A stretch of 64,000 bases of DNA from Coturnix japonica. Lineage: Eukaryota; Chordata; Aves; Galliformes; Phasianidae. Numbering within the stretch: the first letter of the stretch is position 1; every line of letters begins with the position of its first letter. Shown here in pieces: positions 27,852 to 40,985 of the stretch. The notes beneath the pieces are model-generated. The model was given only the letters and a program-made list of their open reading frames with translations. It searched no databases and was not told the origin of the DNA. The stretch is from contig NC_029525.1 in the NCBI RefSeq assembly GCF_001577835.2, positions 17,668,731 to 17,732,730 on the forward strand, written 5' to 3'. The translations under genes and the position numbers were made by a program.

Positions 27852-29590
27852 TTTTGCCCCATAAACAGCACTGACACCACACAGCTCCCTATGGAGTGCA
27901 GCAGTGGAGACCATAGGGGCTGAGCAGCCAGCCCTAAGACACGTGTGGAACTTTGTGCCCTATGGGGCAATACAGGATGGAAACCCTCCCCCCAAAGACC
28001 CAAAAGCTCTTGACTGCACACACTGCTGGGGACATGAGAAATGGGGGCATGAAGGAAAACACTGTGGAAAACCAGGCTGTGCCATCCCACCTTCCCCCAC
28101 CTCCCTGCAGGGAAACACATCACAGCCCTATGGGGAAATGGGTCCCAACACAACACAACATGCACGGGGGTTTCCATACTTTCTGCATCCCTCTCCATTT
28201 CTGTACACCCCATTAATCGATTAATCGTGCAGGACAATGCCAAAGGCTTCAATACAGATCCACCTGCCCACACCAATTTGCCATTAGGATGCAGGGACAG
28301 CAGCAGGGGAAAGGAGCAAGGTGCCCACGCGCAGCCCAGCAGCACCGCCCTCATCCCCCTCCCATTTCTCTCTCTTATGGAGCAGATGGGCCCACCAACA
28401 CGAAGGCAATGAGCTGCTTTGTCGCTGCAGCACAGTGTGTTTGCACTGTGGGTCACACTCTGCCCTCCGTGCCGGGCTGGACCCTGCTACCAAATTTCCT
28501 TTAGCTTTCAAGTTTATCTAAACAAGGATTTCAGAGCAGGGAAGGCAGTGAGATGCATGCTAACAAGGAGGAGAGCCGGGGGGAGGGGGGGGCTATCAGC
28601 AGGTTTGTTTTGCTTGGGGGGATGCTTGGCTTTATCTGCTCTTGGCAGGGAGGTTCTGCAGGACCGGCTCCATCCTGTGCCTGCATCTTCCAGCAGCCAG
28701 AGGGTCACATCCATGGCATGGGGGTGGGGAAATCAGTGCCATGTGGAAGCCATAGCACTTCAGCCCTTCCCATTGGGGTGTGCTGAGCAGAGCCACACAG
28801 CAGCACCACAGCAAATCGAAGCAAATCCTTTTAGGTGTGACTTTTCTCTGCTCCACAGCAATAAAGACTAAAAGAAGCAGCAAGGGAAGAACGTGGGGTT
28901 CTTGCATGCAGGAGTGTGAGCAGAGCTGTGCATTCTGCCCTGCAGAGGCCACGCATCCCCGTGTCTCCATGTGCAGTCCCAGCACCAAGAGCCAAGGGAG
29001 GTTTTGGGCCTGGTGCAGCCCTGTGCATGGCAATGAACCACGGCCTCACAGCAGCAGCGCATGGGCTGTGGTGTTGCTTCCACCATAAGAACTTCCATAG
29101 ACCTCAGCATGCTCCTCCGGATGCCTTTGGGCAGTGCCAGTGCTGCCCCACAGGGCCTTCCTCCCCATTTCCCCACCCTCAGCACTGGAGTGGTGTGGGG
29201 AGCAAAGGGTTTGGCCATTGGTAGGGCCAGTGTTAGCTTTGATGGGGAGGTTCTGGACAGGTTCCCATGGGTCAGGACCAGCACCAGGAGGGGATGGATG
29301 TTACTGCTGGGCGCTGCTGGGTGCTACTGGGCCAATTGAGCCCCCCCAGAGCAGTGCCCACGGGCTCTCAGCACCCCCAGCCCCCCACCTGCCCTCCCCT
29401 CCTGGGGTGAGCAGCTCAGCCCCGGCTTTTGTTGGATCCTGTCTAATTATAGATATTATATCGCAAATGGCTTTTGGGCCTGCTAATGGTATTACTGGTG
29501 TTATTCTTCTACTTGTTAATTATAACCAATTTGTTTGGGATGCCTTCCCAGTTTTCTTCTGTAATTGCTCTCCCCGTTCCCTGATGACTG

Positions 29591-29600
29591 TGACTCAGCA
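29591..29600 (+). promoter_or_regulatory. AP-1/MAF half-site TGACTCAGCA
   Basis: TGACTCA with a GCA extension is a strong AP-1/small-MAF type match. It sits in an AT-rich block (29420-29640) about 3.7 kb upstream of the TLE3 ATG. Confidence 0.3.
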
Positions 29601-29724
29601 GAAACCCGGCAGTTTCGCTCAGGGATGAGATTACTCTTCATCTCTGCTGCCAAGAGGGCTGCAGACACGCGGTTGCTGCTGTGGCCTGGGGCGGGGGGCC
29701 CGGGGCTGCCCAGCTCTGTGCTCT

Positions 29725-30225
29725 GCTCTGCTCTGCAGCCTTGCTTTGCAACCCAGTTGTGCAAACTTGCTCCTCAGCCCTATTTTGCTGCCCTGTTCTG
29801 GAGCATGGTTCCACATCCTTGCTTTACAGCCTTGATTTACAACCTTGTCCTGCAGCCTTGCTCTGCATCCCCCATCCCTGTGCCATAGCTGTGCTCCGCA
29901 GCCTCGCTCTGCATCCCTGTTCCACAGCTTTGCTCCTCAGCTTTGCTTTGAAGTCACACTGTACAGCCCTTCTTTACAACCTTGCTTCACAGTCTTGTTC
30001 TGGAGTCCTGTTCTGCAGACCTTCTCTGAAGCTGTGTTCCAATGCCTTACTCTGCAGCCTTTCTTTGCAACCTCTGTCATGCAACCTTGCTCCACAGCCC
30101 TGTTCCACATCCCTGTTTTACAGCTTCACTCTGCATCCCTGTTCCACAGCCTTGCTCTGCAGTCTTGCTCTACATCCCCGTTTTGCACCCCTATTTTGCA
30201 GCCCTGCTCCGCAACCCCCATTGCA
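29725..30225. repeat. 13-bp minisatellite, unit CCTTGCTCTGCAG, about 38 copies
   Basis: Clear register at 29817-29868: CCTTGCTTTACAG, CCTTGATTTACAA, CCTTGTCCTGCAG, CCTTGCTCTGCAT. Good register again near 30105-30215. Because 13 is not a multiple of three, the open frames across it (Cys/Ser/Leu-rich) are artefacts. Confidence 0.92.
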
Positions 30226-33200
30226 GCAGGGCAGGATGCAGCTCCCAGGCCCGGGGTTGCTCATATTGGTGCATCCTTGGGGACACCATCCTCAGACCCC
30301 AGGACAGCCCCACACCCCAGGACGTCCCCAGCCCCTTCATCCTCCTGGGATGCTCCCAGCAAACCTCCAGCCTTGTTGATCTCAGGAAGGCAGCTGTGGG
30401 GATACACAGGGAGCGGGTCACCCTCCCTGCACTGGAAGAAACTGCTGTGCATAGCTGTCCCAGCAGCACTGCAGCACCTTTACTTGTGGTCACTCTGCTG
30501 GGGGCAGAGAACCCGTGTGCAACCAAAGTGATGCTGCCAATGGGGTCTGTGCCTGCAGGATCCCAGCACCGCTGCAGCTCTGCAGGGGCCCAGCGCAGCT
30601 CGGAGCGATTGGGGTATTAATGAAATTTATGAGTCAGAGCGAGCGAAAGAAACTGTTTTCAGCTGACTTCACTCACCACTTCCTCCCCGCTGCTCGGCTC
30701 TGCTGGCAGCCCACTTATCTTCCCCTGGAGCGCTGCCCACCTCCTCGGCCCCGATACGCCCCTATCGCCGAGCCCCGAGCGCTCAGCACCGGCGCTGAGT
30801 TTGCTCACTCACTCACTCGAGCACTCTCAAGTTGTTCTCTGTGGCTAATCAAATGTCAAAACAAGCTGCCCCTGTGATTTGGAGAGCTTTTAAACAGGAA
30901 GACATTTACCACTGATACATGAGAGCTGCGCGCATTGTCTGGGGCCGAGCCCAGGACGGGTTGCAGCGATAGAGGCTCTGGATGCAGCTGTGGAGGTGAT
31001 GCGCGGGGTGGGAACTGCTCTGTGGTCTCTCTTTGGAGCAATAATGGCTATTTAAGATGATGGCAACAATCCCAAAGCCAGCACTGCTGCTGCTGCTGTG
31101 GGGACATGGAGTATGGGGACACAGATATGTGGGCTGTGGGGAAATGGGGGTGTTTGTCACGCAATCCCTGCCCTGAGCAGCTCTGTGATGCTAAGAATGG
31201 TTCATTTCCTTCTCTCCTCCATTATCAGAGAAGAGCAACCCATGTCCCAGGTGAGCAGCAGGAACAGGGCTGTCCCTCACGGTGGCTGTGGCTGCACTCT
31301 GGGTAGGGCTGCCGGCACTGTCCAGCAACCACAAAACCACCTTTTGATCACCAAAACAGCAGAGCAGACAGTGGGCACCAGTGCACACCCCGGTCTGTGG
31401 TGTACAGAGATCAGAGCCCCATGGGAGGGCCGCCCACAGGACCCCCATCCCACTCAGCACTGCCCAGCCCTGCAGTGTATGGGGAGCAGTGATGGGGTTG
31501 GGATGCCCCAGCGCACTGGCAGTGCCCCAGCATTGTCTGTGCCCCATGTGAGCACCAGCTGCAGTGTGAGGCTGAGACAAAGGGTGCGCCAGGCCCTGGC
31601 AACCCACAGCGCCGGGCACTCAGCACAAAGAGCTCCGTGCTGCCCACAGGCAGTTGTCAGAACTGGCGGCCAAACAGGAGGGAAGGGGGAGATGGAGACC
31701 GTGGGACCACAGCACTGGCACACACAGGTGGCTCACCCCAAAGCAAGCGAAGGGACACAAATCCATACGGTGAAGGGGCAGCAGCTCCCTTTGCCCTACA
31801 AACCATCGCCTCTCCCAGCTGAATGCGTGCTGCTCTACTCACCCTGTTTCCTGCTTTCATCCCAGTGCCTGACCAGCAACAACAACAACAACAACCCCTC
31901 ATCTTCCTGATGGCTTCACAGCAGAGAGGTGCTTCTGTTGCTCAAGCTGTTGCCAGTCTGGAAATGAAGCATCTCACTCTGGAGAAGCACTCAGTCAGAC
32001 ACACAGCCCAGCAAAGGCAGATTGGGGCAGCCTGCCACCGACCACAGCCATAGGGACACAGAACCCTGGGGGCTGAGAGGAGGTCCTGGGCATGGGGACA
32101 TTGTATGGAGTGATGGAGGGGGGTGCAGAGATCCCACAGAGCCTCTCTGACCTTCAGCCTCATCACCTTCTGCCCTCCTGCCTCAAAATCTGCCCAACCT
32201 TCAGCTTTGAGGCTTTGCTTTGGGGTCTCAATTAAGCCCCCACCCATTAGCACTGGAGGGACGAGGGCAGCAGCGGGTGCCCCAGTGCAGGGAAGGGCGC
32301 TGGGAGCAGACAGGCACAGGCTTTGTTCCAGCCCGAGACAAGGAGAATGCTGTTGGTTTGCTTTGAGACAAATGAATGGATTTCACTGTTTGACCAACAC
32401 TCATGAGAATGCCAGTCAGCGCGGCTTTGGCAGGAGGGCTGACACTTGTCAGCTTTGGTTTATAACCGGAGAAAAGCAGCCAGCTCTCCGGAGGAGAATG
32501 ACGTGCGCGCGTCGCTGTGCGTGTTTGTTCTCGGAAGAATGTGTGGCAACAGCAGATCAAGCAAATAGTCGGGACTGCAGCATCGTGGAGAGCTTTGTCA
32601 GCTCGCCGGGAAGTTTGAGAAGGACTTCACACTGCATGAGGACAGCCGGGCACTGCCTGGGGCCGGGCAGAGGCACAGCGTGGGGTTGAGACAAACAGAA
32701 GCCCCTCTGTGCCAGCCCTGTGGCAGCACATGGTTCAACCCCCCTGCTGCCGTCACTGCCCTCACTGGGAGCTGACAGAGCCCTGTGCTGGGGAGCACAC
32801 AGGGATCAGTGCTGGGGAGCAAAGAGACCCCCCCCCCCCATACCATTGGCACGAACTCTGAGGAAGATCCAGCCTCACTGGTGGCCAAAAGCCTCTATTT
32901 AAAGACGTCCCCTCGGCCACATTTCCTGTGCTAAAGCTGGAGGCGAGCACACAAGCCACACGTGTACAAGTGGCTTTGGTTTGGTTTCTAAGGGCTCTCC
33001 CATCTGTGCACTGCTGGGGTTCCTCCACCCCGCACAGCCGGCAGCTGCCCCTGCAGCATCTCTCACAGGGATCAGTGCTGGCAATGCCCCGGGACAGGGA
33101 TGTCACTCGGGCTGGGGATCACTCTCCTTCTGGCCCAGGGACACTGAGGCAGGGCAGTGCTCAGCCCCATCCCAGGGCTCAGCTGTGGGATGCAGGACCA

Positions 33201-35999
33201 CACACATCCATTGGGACAAACCCAGAGCCTTGGCACATCCAGGCAGCCGTGATGGTGCAGCAGGAGCAGAGCCCTGAGCCTGCAAAACGGCCCAGATTGA
33301 AATGACCAGAGTGCTCCAAATGAATCGTTGCCAGCATTGCAGTAAATCAGCCCCTCTCTCCAAGGGCCATAACTGCCTTTTGCAGCTCTTTGGGAGCCGC
33401 TCTGATGAGCATCACTGCTGCTGGGGGAAAGAGGGTCAGCCCTGCCTGCCTGCTCCAGACCCAACTCCCTCCCACCCCACTCCAAGCACCTGTTTGGCCC
33501 CAAACAACAACACCTCCAAAATGTGTTCCAATGGGGAAGGAGGTGCCTGGAGCTGGAGCTCCCTGGAGCTGAAGGTCCCTGTGCCTCCTCTCCCCCTTCC
33601 CCATCCCAGGCAGCCCTCACCAGACCATGGGGATGCAGCCCTGAGCTCCGTGTCCCTGCTCAGAAGGAAGGACAGCAGCCCCTGGGCTCCATGGGGTCCC
33701 TGTTTTCCCAAGCTTGGGGTGAATCCCAAAGCAGGAGGAGATTCCAGCCCCACTCTGGCTTCCTCCCTGGCTGTGTTATCCCCTGTGTGTGGCAGAGGTG
33801 GCTGCTCTGGTGGCTGCCATCACAGCAGCGTTGTGCTGGAAGGGATCTGCTCCTGAAAATAGCTCCGTATCATTAGTTACATCTAATTGAAGGTGTTTTG
33901 AATGCAGCCTCCACAACACACAAACCCAATGGGAAATGACATACCATCAAATGAATGCCCCCAAACCATGATAAATGGCTGGTCGGATGATGAATGCTTT
34001 TATTTCTTGTGTTAGCAGAGAACAGCGCTGTTGACCCAGCACTTATCTACACTAGCTACGAAAGGTCACCGAGATGATTGGGATGCTCCCCTTGCTCCCC
34101 TGCATCCAGGTGTGTGCTGTCTCCAAACATCCCATGCGATATCAGTGGTGAGGGCTGGGGATGATGCTGAGTGCATGGGATGGGGCTATTCTCTGTCCTG
34201 CATCTCCACCACTGCTGGCATCCCACAGAGCTCCGTGCTGCTGGCAGGAGAGCTGACAGAGTGATGGGTTGAGCAGGGGTTGGACATCACAGGGGACCTT
34301 TTTGCTCCGCTGTCTGTCTCATTAAATCATTACAAGACACTGCTCCAATAGCTCCACAACATCCACCTTTCATGTGGCTGAGCTGCACCTGGAAACAGCA
34401 CAGATCCTCTGCCAGGCTCAAAGCACTCTGCCTTGATACCCCGTGTATCATTAGAGATGACTGCAGCCAGCGCTCCAAGCAGCCTAAAGGGAGCTGAGCG
34501 TGGAGCTGACCCACAGCCATGGCCCCTTGTCACTATGGGATGGAGCCAGCTGCATCCTGCAGCATCCCAACAAGGTGCTGTGTGCGGGGATTAAAGTCTC
34601 CTGCTTAGCGGCAGGAAAATGCAAATGCTGTTGGAACAAGCTGTTAATTGTTAAACAGTGTTATTTAGAGGTAATCATCGCTGGAACAGCTTGTACTGTG
34701 AAAATGAGGCCAAGAGTTCTATGGTCGTGGACTCGGAAAGGGGAGAATGTGCCTTTGGATGGGCTGGGTGTAATGAATGCTATTAGCAGAGACCTGGGAA
34801 TGGGGGAAAAAAGAGGAAACGAGTGAAAAGTGAGAGGAGAGGTTACAGGGAATGGCTGCAGTGCTGCACTTCCCCACGTGCCTCCCATGGATGGGCGCTG
34901 CATGCATCATAACAAGGAAACTGGGGCAGGAGAGGGGATCTGGGGATGGAAGATGGGATAATGGGGATGAAAAAGCACCTCAGCCACATGCTGGGTGCTG
35001 CCCAAGCAAATGGCAACAAGGGCTGAGCATGGGCAGCTCCACACCAGGACAGGGATTTCCCAGCTGGCTGACTGTACTGGGAGCGAGCACCCTGTCCTCG
35101 TGTCACACCGAGCCCCGGTGACCCCACAGCACCCTGCAGCTGTTTGCAGGCAGGCCAGGCCTGCAGGCACTGTCACGGTGGGTTGCCCTGCAGGCAGGGT
35201 GAGCCGGCTGCACTCCCAGCTCCGGCAGTTTGCCAAGGCCAGCACCCAGCTCAGCAGCTCCAAGCCATGGGAAATCCCAGCAGGGAGGCTGGGGAGCAAA
35301 GCCCGGCACTGGGCAATGGAGCAGTGCTGCAAAACACCATCACTGAGGACCAGTGCCCAGAGCCACAAGAGATGTGCCAATCCAAGCCTCCCATCTCCTG
35401 CTGGGAAGAGCCTTTGGCATGAGATGTGCCCTCTCCATGTCTTCGCGGAGCTGCAGGAGCAAGGAGGAGAACAAGGCAGGGGTTAACCAAAAAGGGAGTC
35501 CCAGCTGCACCATGTCTGGGAGAGCCAAAGCTAGTTTTAACTGCATTAGCTCTGCAACGGAGGTAAACCTGGTCGCTAAAGCACAGACCCTGGGTCAGCC
35601 CAATCCCCAATATGGGACCCAGGCAAGGCAGGACCCAGCTCTGCGTGGGTCTGCTTCCCCTCCGCCCAGCAGGAGCACAGGGGTGGAACCCCAGGGTTCC
35701 CCCATCACTTCCCCAGCCCCACTCGCTGCTTCTTGTTCTGACTCAGGGCACTCTGAGTGGTGCCTGCTGGAAAAACCCAGGGCTCTCACTGCTGTGTGCA
35801 TGTAAATGGGGGGAAACGTCTGCAACAGGGAGGGGATCCCACACCATGGACCATTTTGGGGTTCTGAACCACAATGGGATGCTGCTCCCCCATCCCCATG
35901 GCAGTGCCACCCATTGCCCAGCACTCCCCTGAAGCCGGATGGGAGGTTTCTGTTAATCAGCTACAAACTATTAAGCTGTTGGCCAAAGAGCTCTCCTGC
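30226..35999. other. Gene desert segment
   Basis: No coding signal. AT-rich islands at 30600-30930, 33840-34060 and 34610-34830 stand out from GC-rich spacer; a short run of CAA at 31877. No CR1 recognised. Confidence 0.5.
31877..31895. repeat. (CAA)6 microsatellite
   Basis: Six CAA units within otherwise unique sequence. Confidence 0.95.
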
Positions 36000-36510
36000 T
36001 CCTTTAGCAAGGAATTAGGCCTCTATAAAATCAAACAGCATGAATCTTAAAGATTTACACGGTGCTTTTTAAGCAGTTTTCAGTATATTTCAATAGTTAA
36101 TAAAACTAAATGCTGCTTTGTGTAAAAGGTAATAGATTACAATCGGGTGTGTTTTACTAGCACTCAGTGTGTTCTTCTAACACCTCATACGTTAGAGCTG
36201 GAATCTATGAAAAGCACTTTGTGGAGATTAAAAGCAGATTTATCACAGATGTGCCTCAACATTATGCTTGGCCTGAACCATTAGACTCCTGCAGTTTAAA
36301 GGTTAGGCTTTAATGACTTCAAGGAAGTCGGGTACCTTTTAAAGGTTTAAATAAGCAGCTCAGATACCGATGCCGTTTACCAAACAAGGAGGACTGGCTA
36401 GGAGCCGCTCCGAGGATGCCTGCGTTACCACTTCAATGTCTGCTCCTTAAACTACTTTGAAGCAGACAGGGTAGTTTAACCCTCATGCAAATTAAAACGC
36501 ACTAGTTGAG
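36000..36510. promoter_or_regulatory. Candidate distal conserved element, about 500 bp
   Basis: The longest AT-rich, CpG-poor, repeat-free block in the desert, about 10 kb upstream of TLE3. Contains TTAAAGATTTACACGG, TTCAGTATATTTCAATAG, GTAATAGATTACAATC, TTTAATGACTTCAAGG and CTTTTAAAGGTTTAAATAAG. Confidence 0.4.
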
Positions 36511-37629
36511 AGATGAAAGTGCTTCCTTGCAAACCTTGGTGGCAGAGCAGCGCTCTCCATCTGCGCTCCCTGCTCTGTGCTGTGTCCATGTGCCCACTGC
36601 TGCATGCCCTGTGCAGAGCTCAGTGCTCAGCAGCTCCTGCAGGCACAGCAGCTGCTGGCTCCTTGCTGCTGGGGCAGTGATGGTGGCAGCTCCTTGTGCA
36701 GCCCTGGTGACATCCCACATGGATGCCCTCCTGTCCCCATGCCCAGCTCCAGCACCTGGTGCTGCACCTCCATGTCCCCAGGGCCATCCTCAATTCCTGG
36801 TGACCTGTGGGTACCACAACAGTGCTCATGTCCTCATTACCACCTGCAGCTCCATGGCACGGCCATGCAGACCCATCTGCACAGCTCTGTGCTATGTCCA
36901 GCAGCGCTGAGATGTGTCCCCTATGAACATGCCACAGTGCATGGTGCTCTCGGCTCACTGCCAGCAAAGGGGAGATGGTTGTAGAGACTTCTCTTGGCCA
37001 GCCCTAAAACAACCCAGTTATTGATCTTAATAAATACTTTATGCCCTAACAAGGTGTAGATTGTCATTCCTCCTGTCTTGAGGGCAATGACTCTAATTAA
37101 ACACTCATAGATACGCTTAAAGTTTAACCCCGGTGACGCTAAGCTGGCACTCAAGGCCATGGGAGCACGGCGTGTTAACGAGGTGCTCGCACGTACAGGA
37201 TGGGGGCAGGATTGATGCCACACCCCCAGCCTGCACCACCTTGGGCTGGGACATGGACTGTGTGCCAGGACCATGCACCTCCATGGAGCTGAGCATTGGG
37301 CACCTGCTTGCATTTAGTGGCTCTGTGTTCCTCTATTATTATTTTATTTTTTGCATTTTTCTGCTGGGAACTGGTTTATATTGTTTGAATGAGCAGGAGT
37401 ATCACTGTGCCATTGTATGGATGTTTGAATAGGTCACTACAGTGCCATCCACTGCATGGCAGCACCATGTGGGTCAAGGAGAAAGCATGTGGGGTTTAAG
37501 GAGCAGGTGAGTTTGCTCCATGCTGGTCTCAGCCCTTCACATCCCTCACACTCTGCATCCACTGCACAGTCCCGTGCCATCCTCCTGGTGCCGGGTCCTC
37601 CTGCATCCCTGGGGACTGCTGGGTTACCG

Positions 37630-37630
<1 letters not shown>
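36511..37630. other. Gene desert segment
   Basis: Spacer with one AT-rich island at 36990-37130 (TTATTGATCTTAATAAATAC, GACTCTAATTAAACACTC). No gene seen. Confidence 0.5.

Positions 37631-37684
<54 letters not shown>
37631..37684. repeat. (GAT)18 microsatellite
   Basis: Perfect trinucleotide run that directly abuts the tail end of a reverse-oriented CR1 fragment. Likely length-polymorphic. Confidence 0.99.
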
Positions 37685-37685
<1 letters not shown>

Positions 37686-37850
37686 GTAGACTCATGGAGT
37701 CATTTGAGTTGGAAGGGACTTTTAAAGACCATCCAGTCCAAGCCATCATTGGGAACATCAACATCCCCGCCAGGCTGCTCAGAGCTCCATGCAGCCTGGA
37801 TGTACCCTCAGATCTTTCAAAATGCAGCACATCAAAGGCACTGGGGCACA
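37686..37850 (-). mobile_element. CR1 LINE 3' fragment
   Basis: Reads GAGTTGGAAGGGACTTTTAA, CATCCAGTCCAAGCCATCAT and further reverse-strand CR1 words. The (GAT)18 microsatellite abuts its 3' tail. Confidence 0.8.
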
Positions 37851-38009
37851 GAGGAAGCCAATGATGAGCTCAAGCATTGGTGAAGAGCACCACAGCATGT
37901 CATCCTCCCTGCCCAGACTGGGAGCAGCGTGTTGCTGTATTTGGATTTTAACTTTCACATCCTTCCTTGCACGCTACGGAGCAAACCCTGAGCTCTGCAC
38001 ATCATTTAA

Positions 38010-38072
38010 TGTGATGAAAGGGATGGACTCAGTGATCCTGATGGGTCCCTTCCAACCTGGGGTATTTTCACT
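38010..38072 (+). mobile_element. CR1 3'-end fragment
   Basis: GGATGGACTCAGTGATCCTG then GGGTCCCTTCCAACCTGGGG, the CR1 3' terminus in forward orientation. Lies about 160 bases from an oppositely oriented CR1 copy. Confidence 0.8.
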
Positions 38073-39559
38073 CCACGTGGTAACAGTGACATTGGCTCCC
38101 TCGGCACTGGGATGCCCCTTCCCAAGCCCTGTGCTATAGGAGACACTGAGACATCCAACAGGTTGTGCAAACCCAAACAGGAGCGGCCACGATGAGCAGC
38201 GAGCAGATTTTGGCCATTGTAAGGCTTTGATGGAGAAACCTCAAACCGCCCCAGAAGTGAAGCCTCTCCTTGAAGCAGCTGCCGACATGCTGCATTTGAA
38301 GAGCAGTGGTCATTTGTCTGCTATGTTGGCCCTTTCTCATCTTCCTCATTTACAAAGTGATGTTGCAGAACTGCAGGGTGAGGGATCGCCGTTGCGGCCG
38401 TAGCTCACAGCCCAGCCCCTGATGCAAGTGGAAACTGACTGCCCTGTGGTTGCAGCCTGCACTGAGCTCTCTGCTCTTTGATGGGGATCTTTGAAGTCAC
38501 CCTGAGATGCTGCAATTAGCAAGAAATAACACGCAACGTAACAAGCTTCGCATTTGAAACTCTTCCCAACCAGAATTAACCAGCTTTTCCATTTTGCAAT
38601 GAGTGCCTGGATTGCAATTGTGAAACATTAACCTTCTCTAACGCCACAACTTCAGACAATGAAGGAAACCATGAGGTTTCTCCAGCAACTGTAAGAAAAG
38701 AAGCACCCTCTAAAGAGCAGCTCTTCCAAATATCAGTGGGTTATTTGATGGCAGCATGCATACGTGCCACCAAAGCAAAGCCTCCAGCTGTAGGACTGCT
38801 TCTTCTCAGCTCCAGCACGCTGCACACCATGAGAAAGGCAAATGCCTTGTGGGAAGATGGTCAGCAGCAAGCAGAAATGGGGCTTACAATGTAACTGGGC
38901 ATCCCTAACCTGTGAGGAGCTGGAAAACAGAACCAGGAGTGCAACTACAGCTTTTGTTGGTCATCTCTGGGGTTCCATCTCAGTGGTGCAGGGGTGGGGG
39001 TGGTGGTTGGGGTGATGCGAACACACCATTATGGTCATGTTGTTAGCTGACATTGCCCATAGGGTTGAGGTGTGAGCCATATGTGGTGCTAAGGGCAGAG
39101 GTTTGTCCACTGTTGGGATGAAGTGTGTGGGAGCAGGGGCTGCCCCTATAGCAACTCTGCACCCCAGCCCAGGAGCTGCACACCCTGATCTCCCCACGAG
39201 CTTCTGCTCTGGGAAGCACCGCTGTGACAGAGCAGCAATGTCACATTGGCTGTGGGTCCCCCAGGGGGTTCTGGCAACAGCAGTGCCACAGTGCTGGGAA
39301 ACGGAGCTTTCACTCAGCAGCGTGGGTGGGAATTTGCATTGGTCCATCATTAGGCGGTAGCTCTTATTTAAGGCAATAAAGGTGCTTAATTTCATAGGGA
39401 AAACTTAATGGAGCACTTAGTTCCCATGCACTGCTTCCCTGACATTTTATAGTCTTTGAAAGCATGACTTACTAATGGGCAGGAGCTGCATCCCCACGTC
39501 CTCCTGACCCCCTCAGGAAACAAAATAAAGGCTTTTGGTAAAAAAAGCGGGTGTTGTGG

Positions 39560-39805
39560 AAAAGTCAGAAGATGCAAATTCTTCCTTCTCATTAATTACT
39601 GTATTTATTCCATGATTCCACCTGTTCGCATGACGTCCTTCCCTCCCCGAGACTTCTCACAGCAGATTAAAGTGCCCTTTTATCATCATTCTGAAAGGCG
39701 TTTCATACGGGAACATTAGTTCTCCTACATTATTCTTGCGTGTTATAAAAAGTGTCTTTTTAAAATATTAGACAGCAATCAAGATTAATTTAAACCACAT
39801 CAAAC
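39560..39805. promoter_or_regulatory. Candidate distal conserved element
   Basis: AT-rich block: CATTAATTACTGTATTTATT, CGCATGACGTCCTTCC (CRE-like), AGTGCCCTTTTATCATC, TTTTTAAAATATTAGACAGC, AGATTAATTTAAACC. No repeat match recognised. Confidence 0.35.
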
Positions 39806-40764
39806 ATGCATGGCTGGCTGGCTGGAGCGCTCATCCCTTTGCCACCCGCTGCTACAGGCACCGCTGCTCCGGCTGCAGCCAGCGCTGGGCTTTGGCACAG
39901 TCCTGTCCCTGCTCCCACCATGGGCATAGCTCTGCTGGGACAGTGACCCTAGGACAAGTGGGATCCAAGCCCCAGAGGGACTCCGGACAGGTCCTGAGCA
40001 TGGTGGCACTGGGGTCCAAGTGGTGCCATGGTTGGGTGCTGGTTGGTGCCGGGGTCCTGGTGGTGCAGCAGCTGGATGCAGGGAAGGAAGGTCTGGTCCT
40101 TCACGTCCTCTCCCCGGGAAGGACAGACTCATTGATGGCCTCAGGACTTGCAGCCCATCTCCGCTGCAGGCGGTGCTTGGACCTTGCTGGCGTGTTGGGA
40201 CATGGGAACCACCTGCATGTACCGTGGTAACTGAAAACCCCAAGCACCACCATTTCCTTCCAGCCACAGAAACTTGTAATCCTCACCAATTTTCAGCCTA
40301 AACCATTTCCATGGGAGCACAAAGTTTACAGTGCCTTTAAGTATAAATTGGGCCTCCTTTTTCACCCCAGCACTCAGATCCACAGGCACTGGGAGCAGTG
40401 GCACTTTATCAGCGCATCGGAGCGTGGCCATCTCCTGTCGCTGCCCCAGGGCCGGGCTCGGCTGCCTTGCTCAGCATTCCAAACACATCCTCCTGGTGGA
40501 GGACCTATCAGCCAGATACCTGAAAACACATTTTCAACTCCAGCAAGCAATTGACTTTCAAAGCTCGTGATGCTTGTCAGCGTGTCTCCTAGGGCAACAA
40601 ACAAACTCCGGAGAGCAGAGCGAGCCCTGCTTCCTGCAGAAGGATAAGAGCACGGAGGTAGAAGATTCTGGTTGCATTTTAAAGCTATTTATGGGCTGCA
40701 CAGTACTTGAAGGAAGGAAAATAAGGCAAGAAGTTAAGTCTGTTTTGCTGGGTGACAGCTTGTT

Positions 40765-40985
40765 CGTAGAATCATAGAATGGCCTGGGTTGAAAAGGACC
40801 ACAATGACTGTCTTGTTTCAACCCCCTGCTGTGTGCAGGGTGGTCAACCAGCAGCCCAGGCTGCCCAGAGCCACATCCAGCCTGGCCTTGAATGCCTGCA
40901 GGGATGGGGCATCCACAGCCTCCTTGGACAACCTGATCCAGTGCATCACAACCCTTTGTGGACCACTGCCTTGCTGCCCATGTGT
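40765..40985 (-). mobile_element. CR1 LINE 3' fragment
   Basis: Begins with the reverse-complemented tail AGAATCATAGAATGGCCTGG and runs through GTGTGCAGGGTGGTCAACC and GCCACATCCAGCCTGGCC to CCTTGGACAACCTGATCCAG. A fairly young-looking 5'-truncated copy. Confidence 0.9.

Larger units (their letters stand above)
27228..29724. other. Upstream flank of TLE3, no gene
   Basis: Contains the 19-bp inverted repeat, E-box 4, the small CR1 chunk and an AT-rich block at 29420-29640. No exon-like structure seen on either strand, although the CpG-island edge could start an antisense transcript. Confidence 0.55.

Noticed and set aside
29681-30620. Three overlapping 190-230-codon frames on plus
   Set aside because: All cross the 13-bp minisatellite, all frames are similarly open, and there is no domain or splice context.
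37520-37883. Frames with poly-Asp or poly-Met
   Set aside because: Direct translation of the (GAT)18 microsatellite and CR1.
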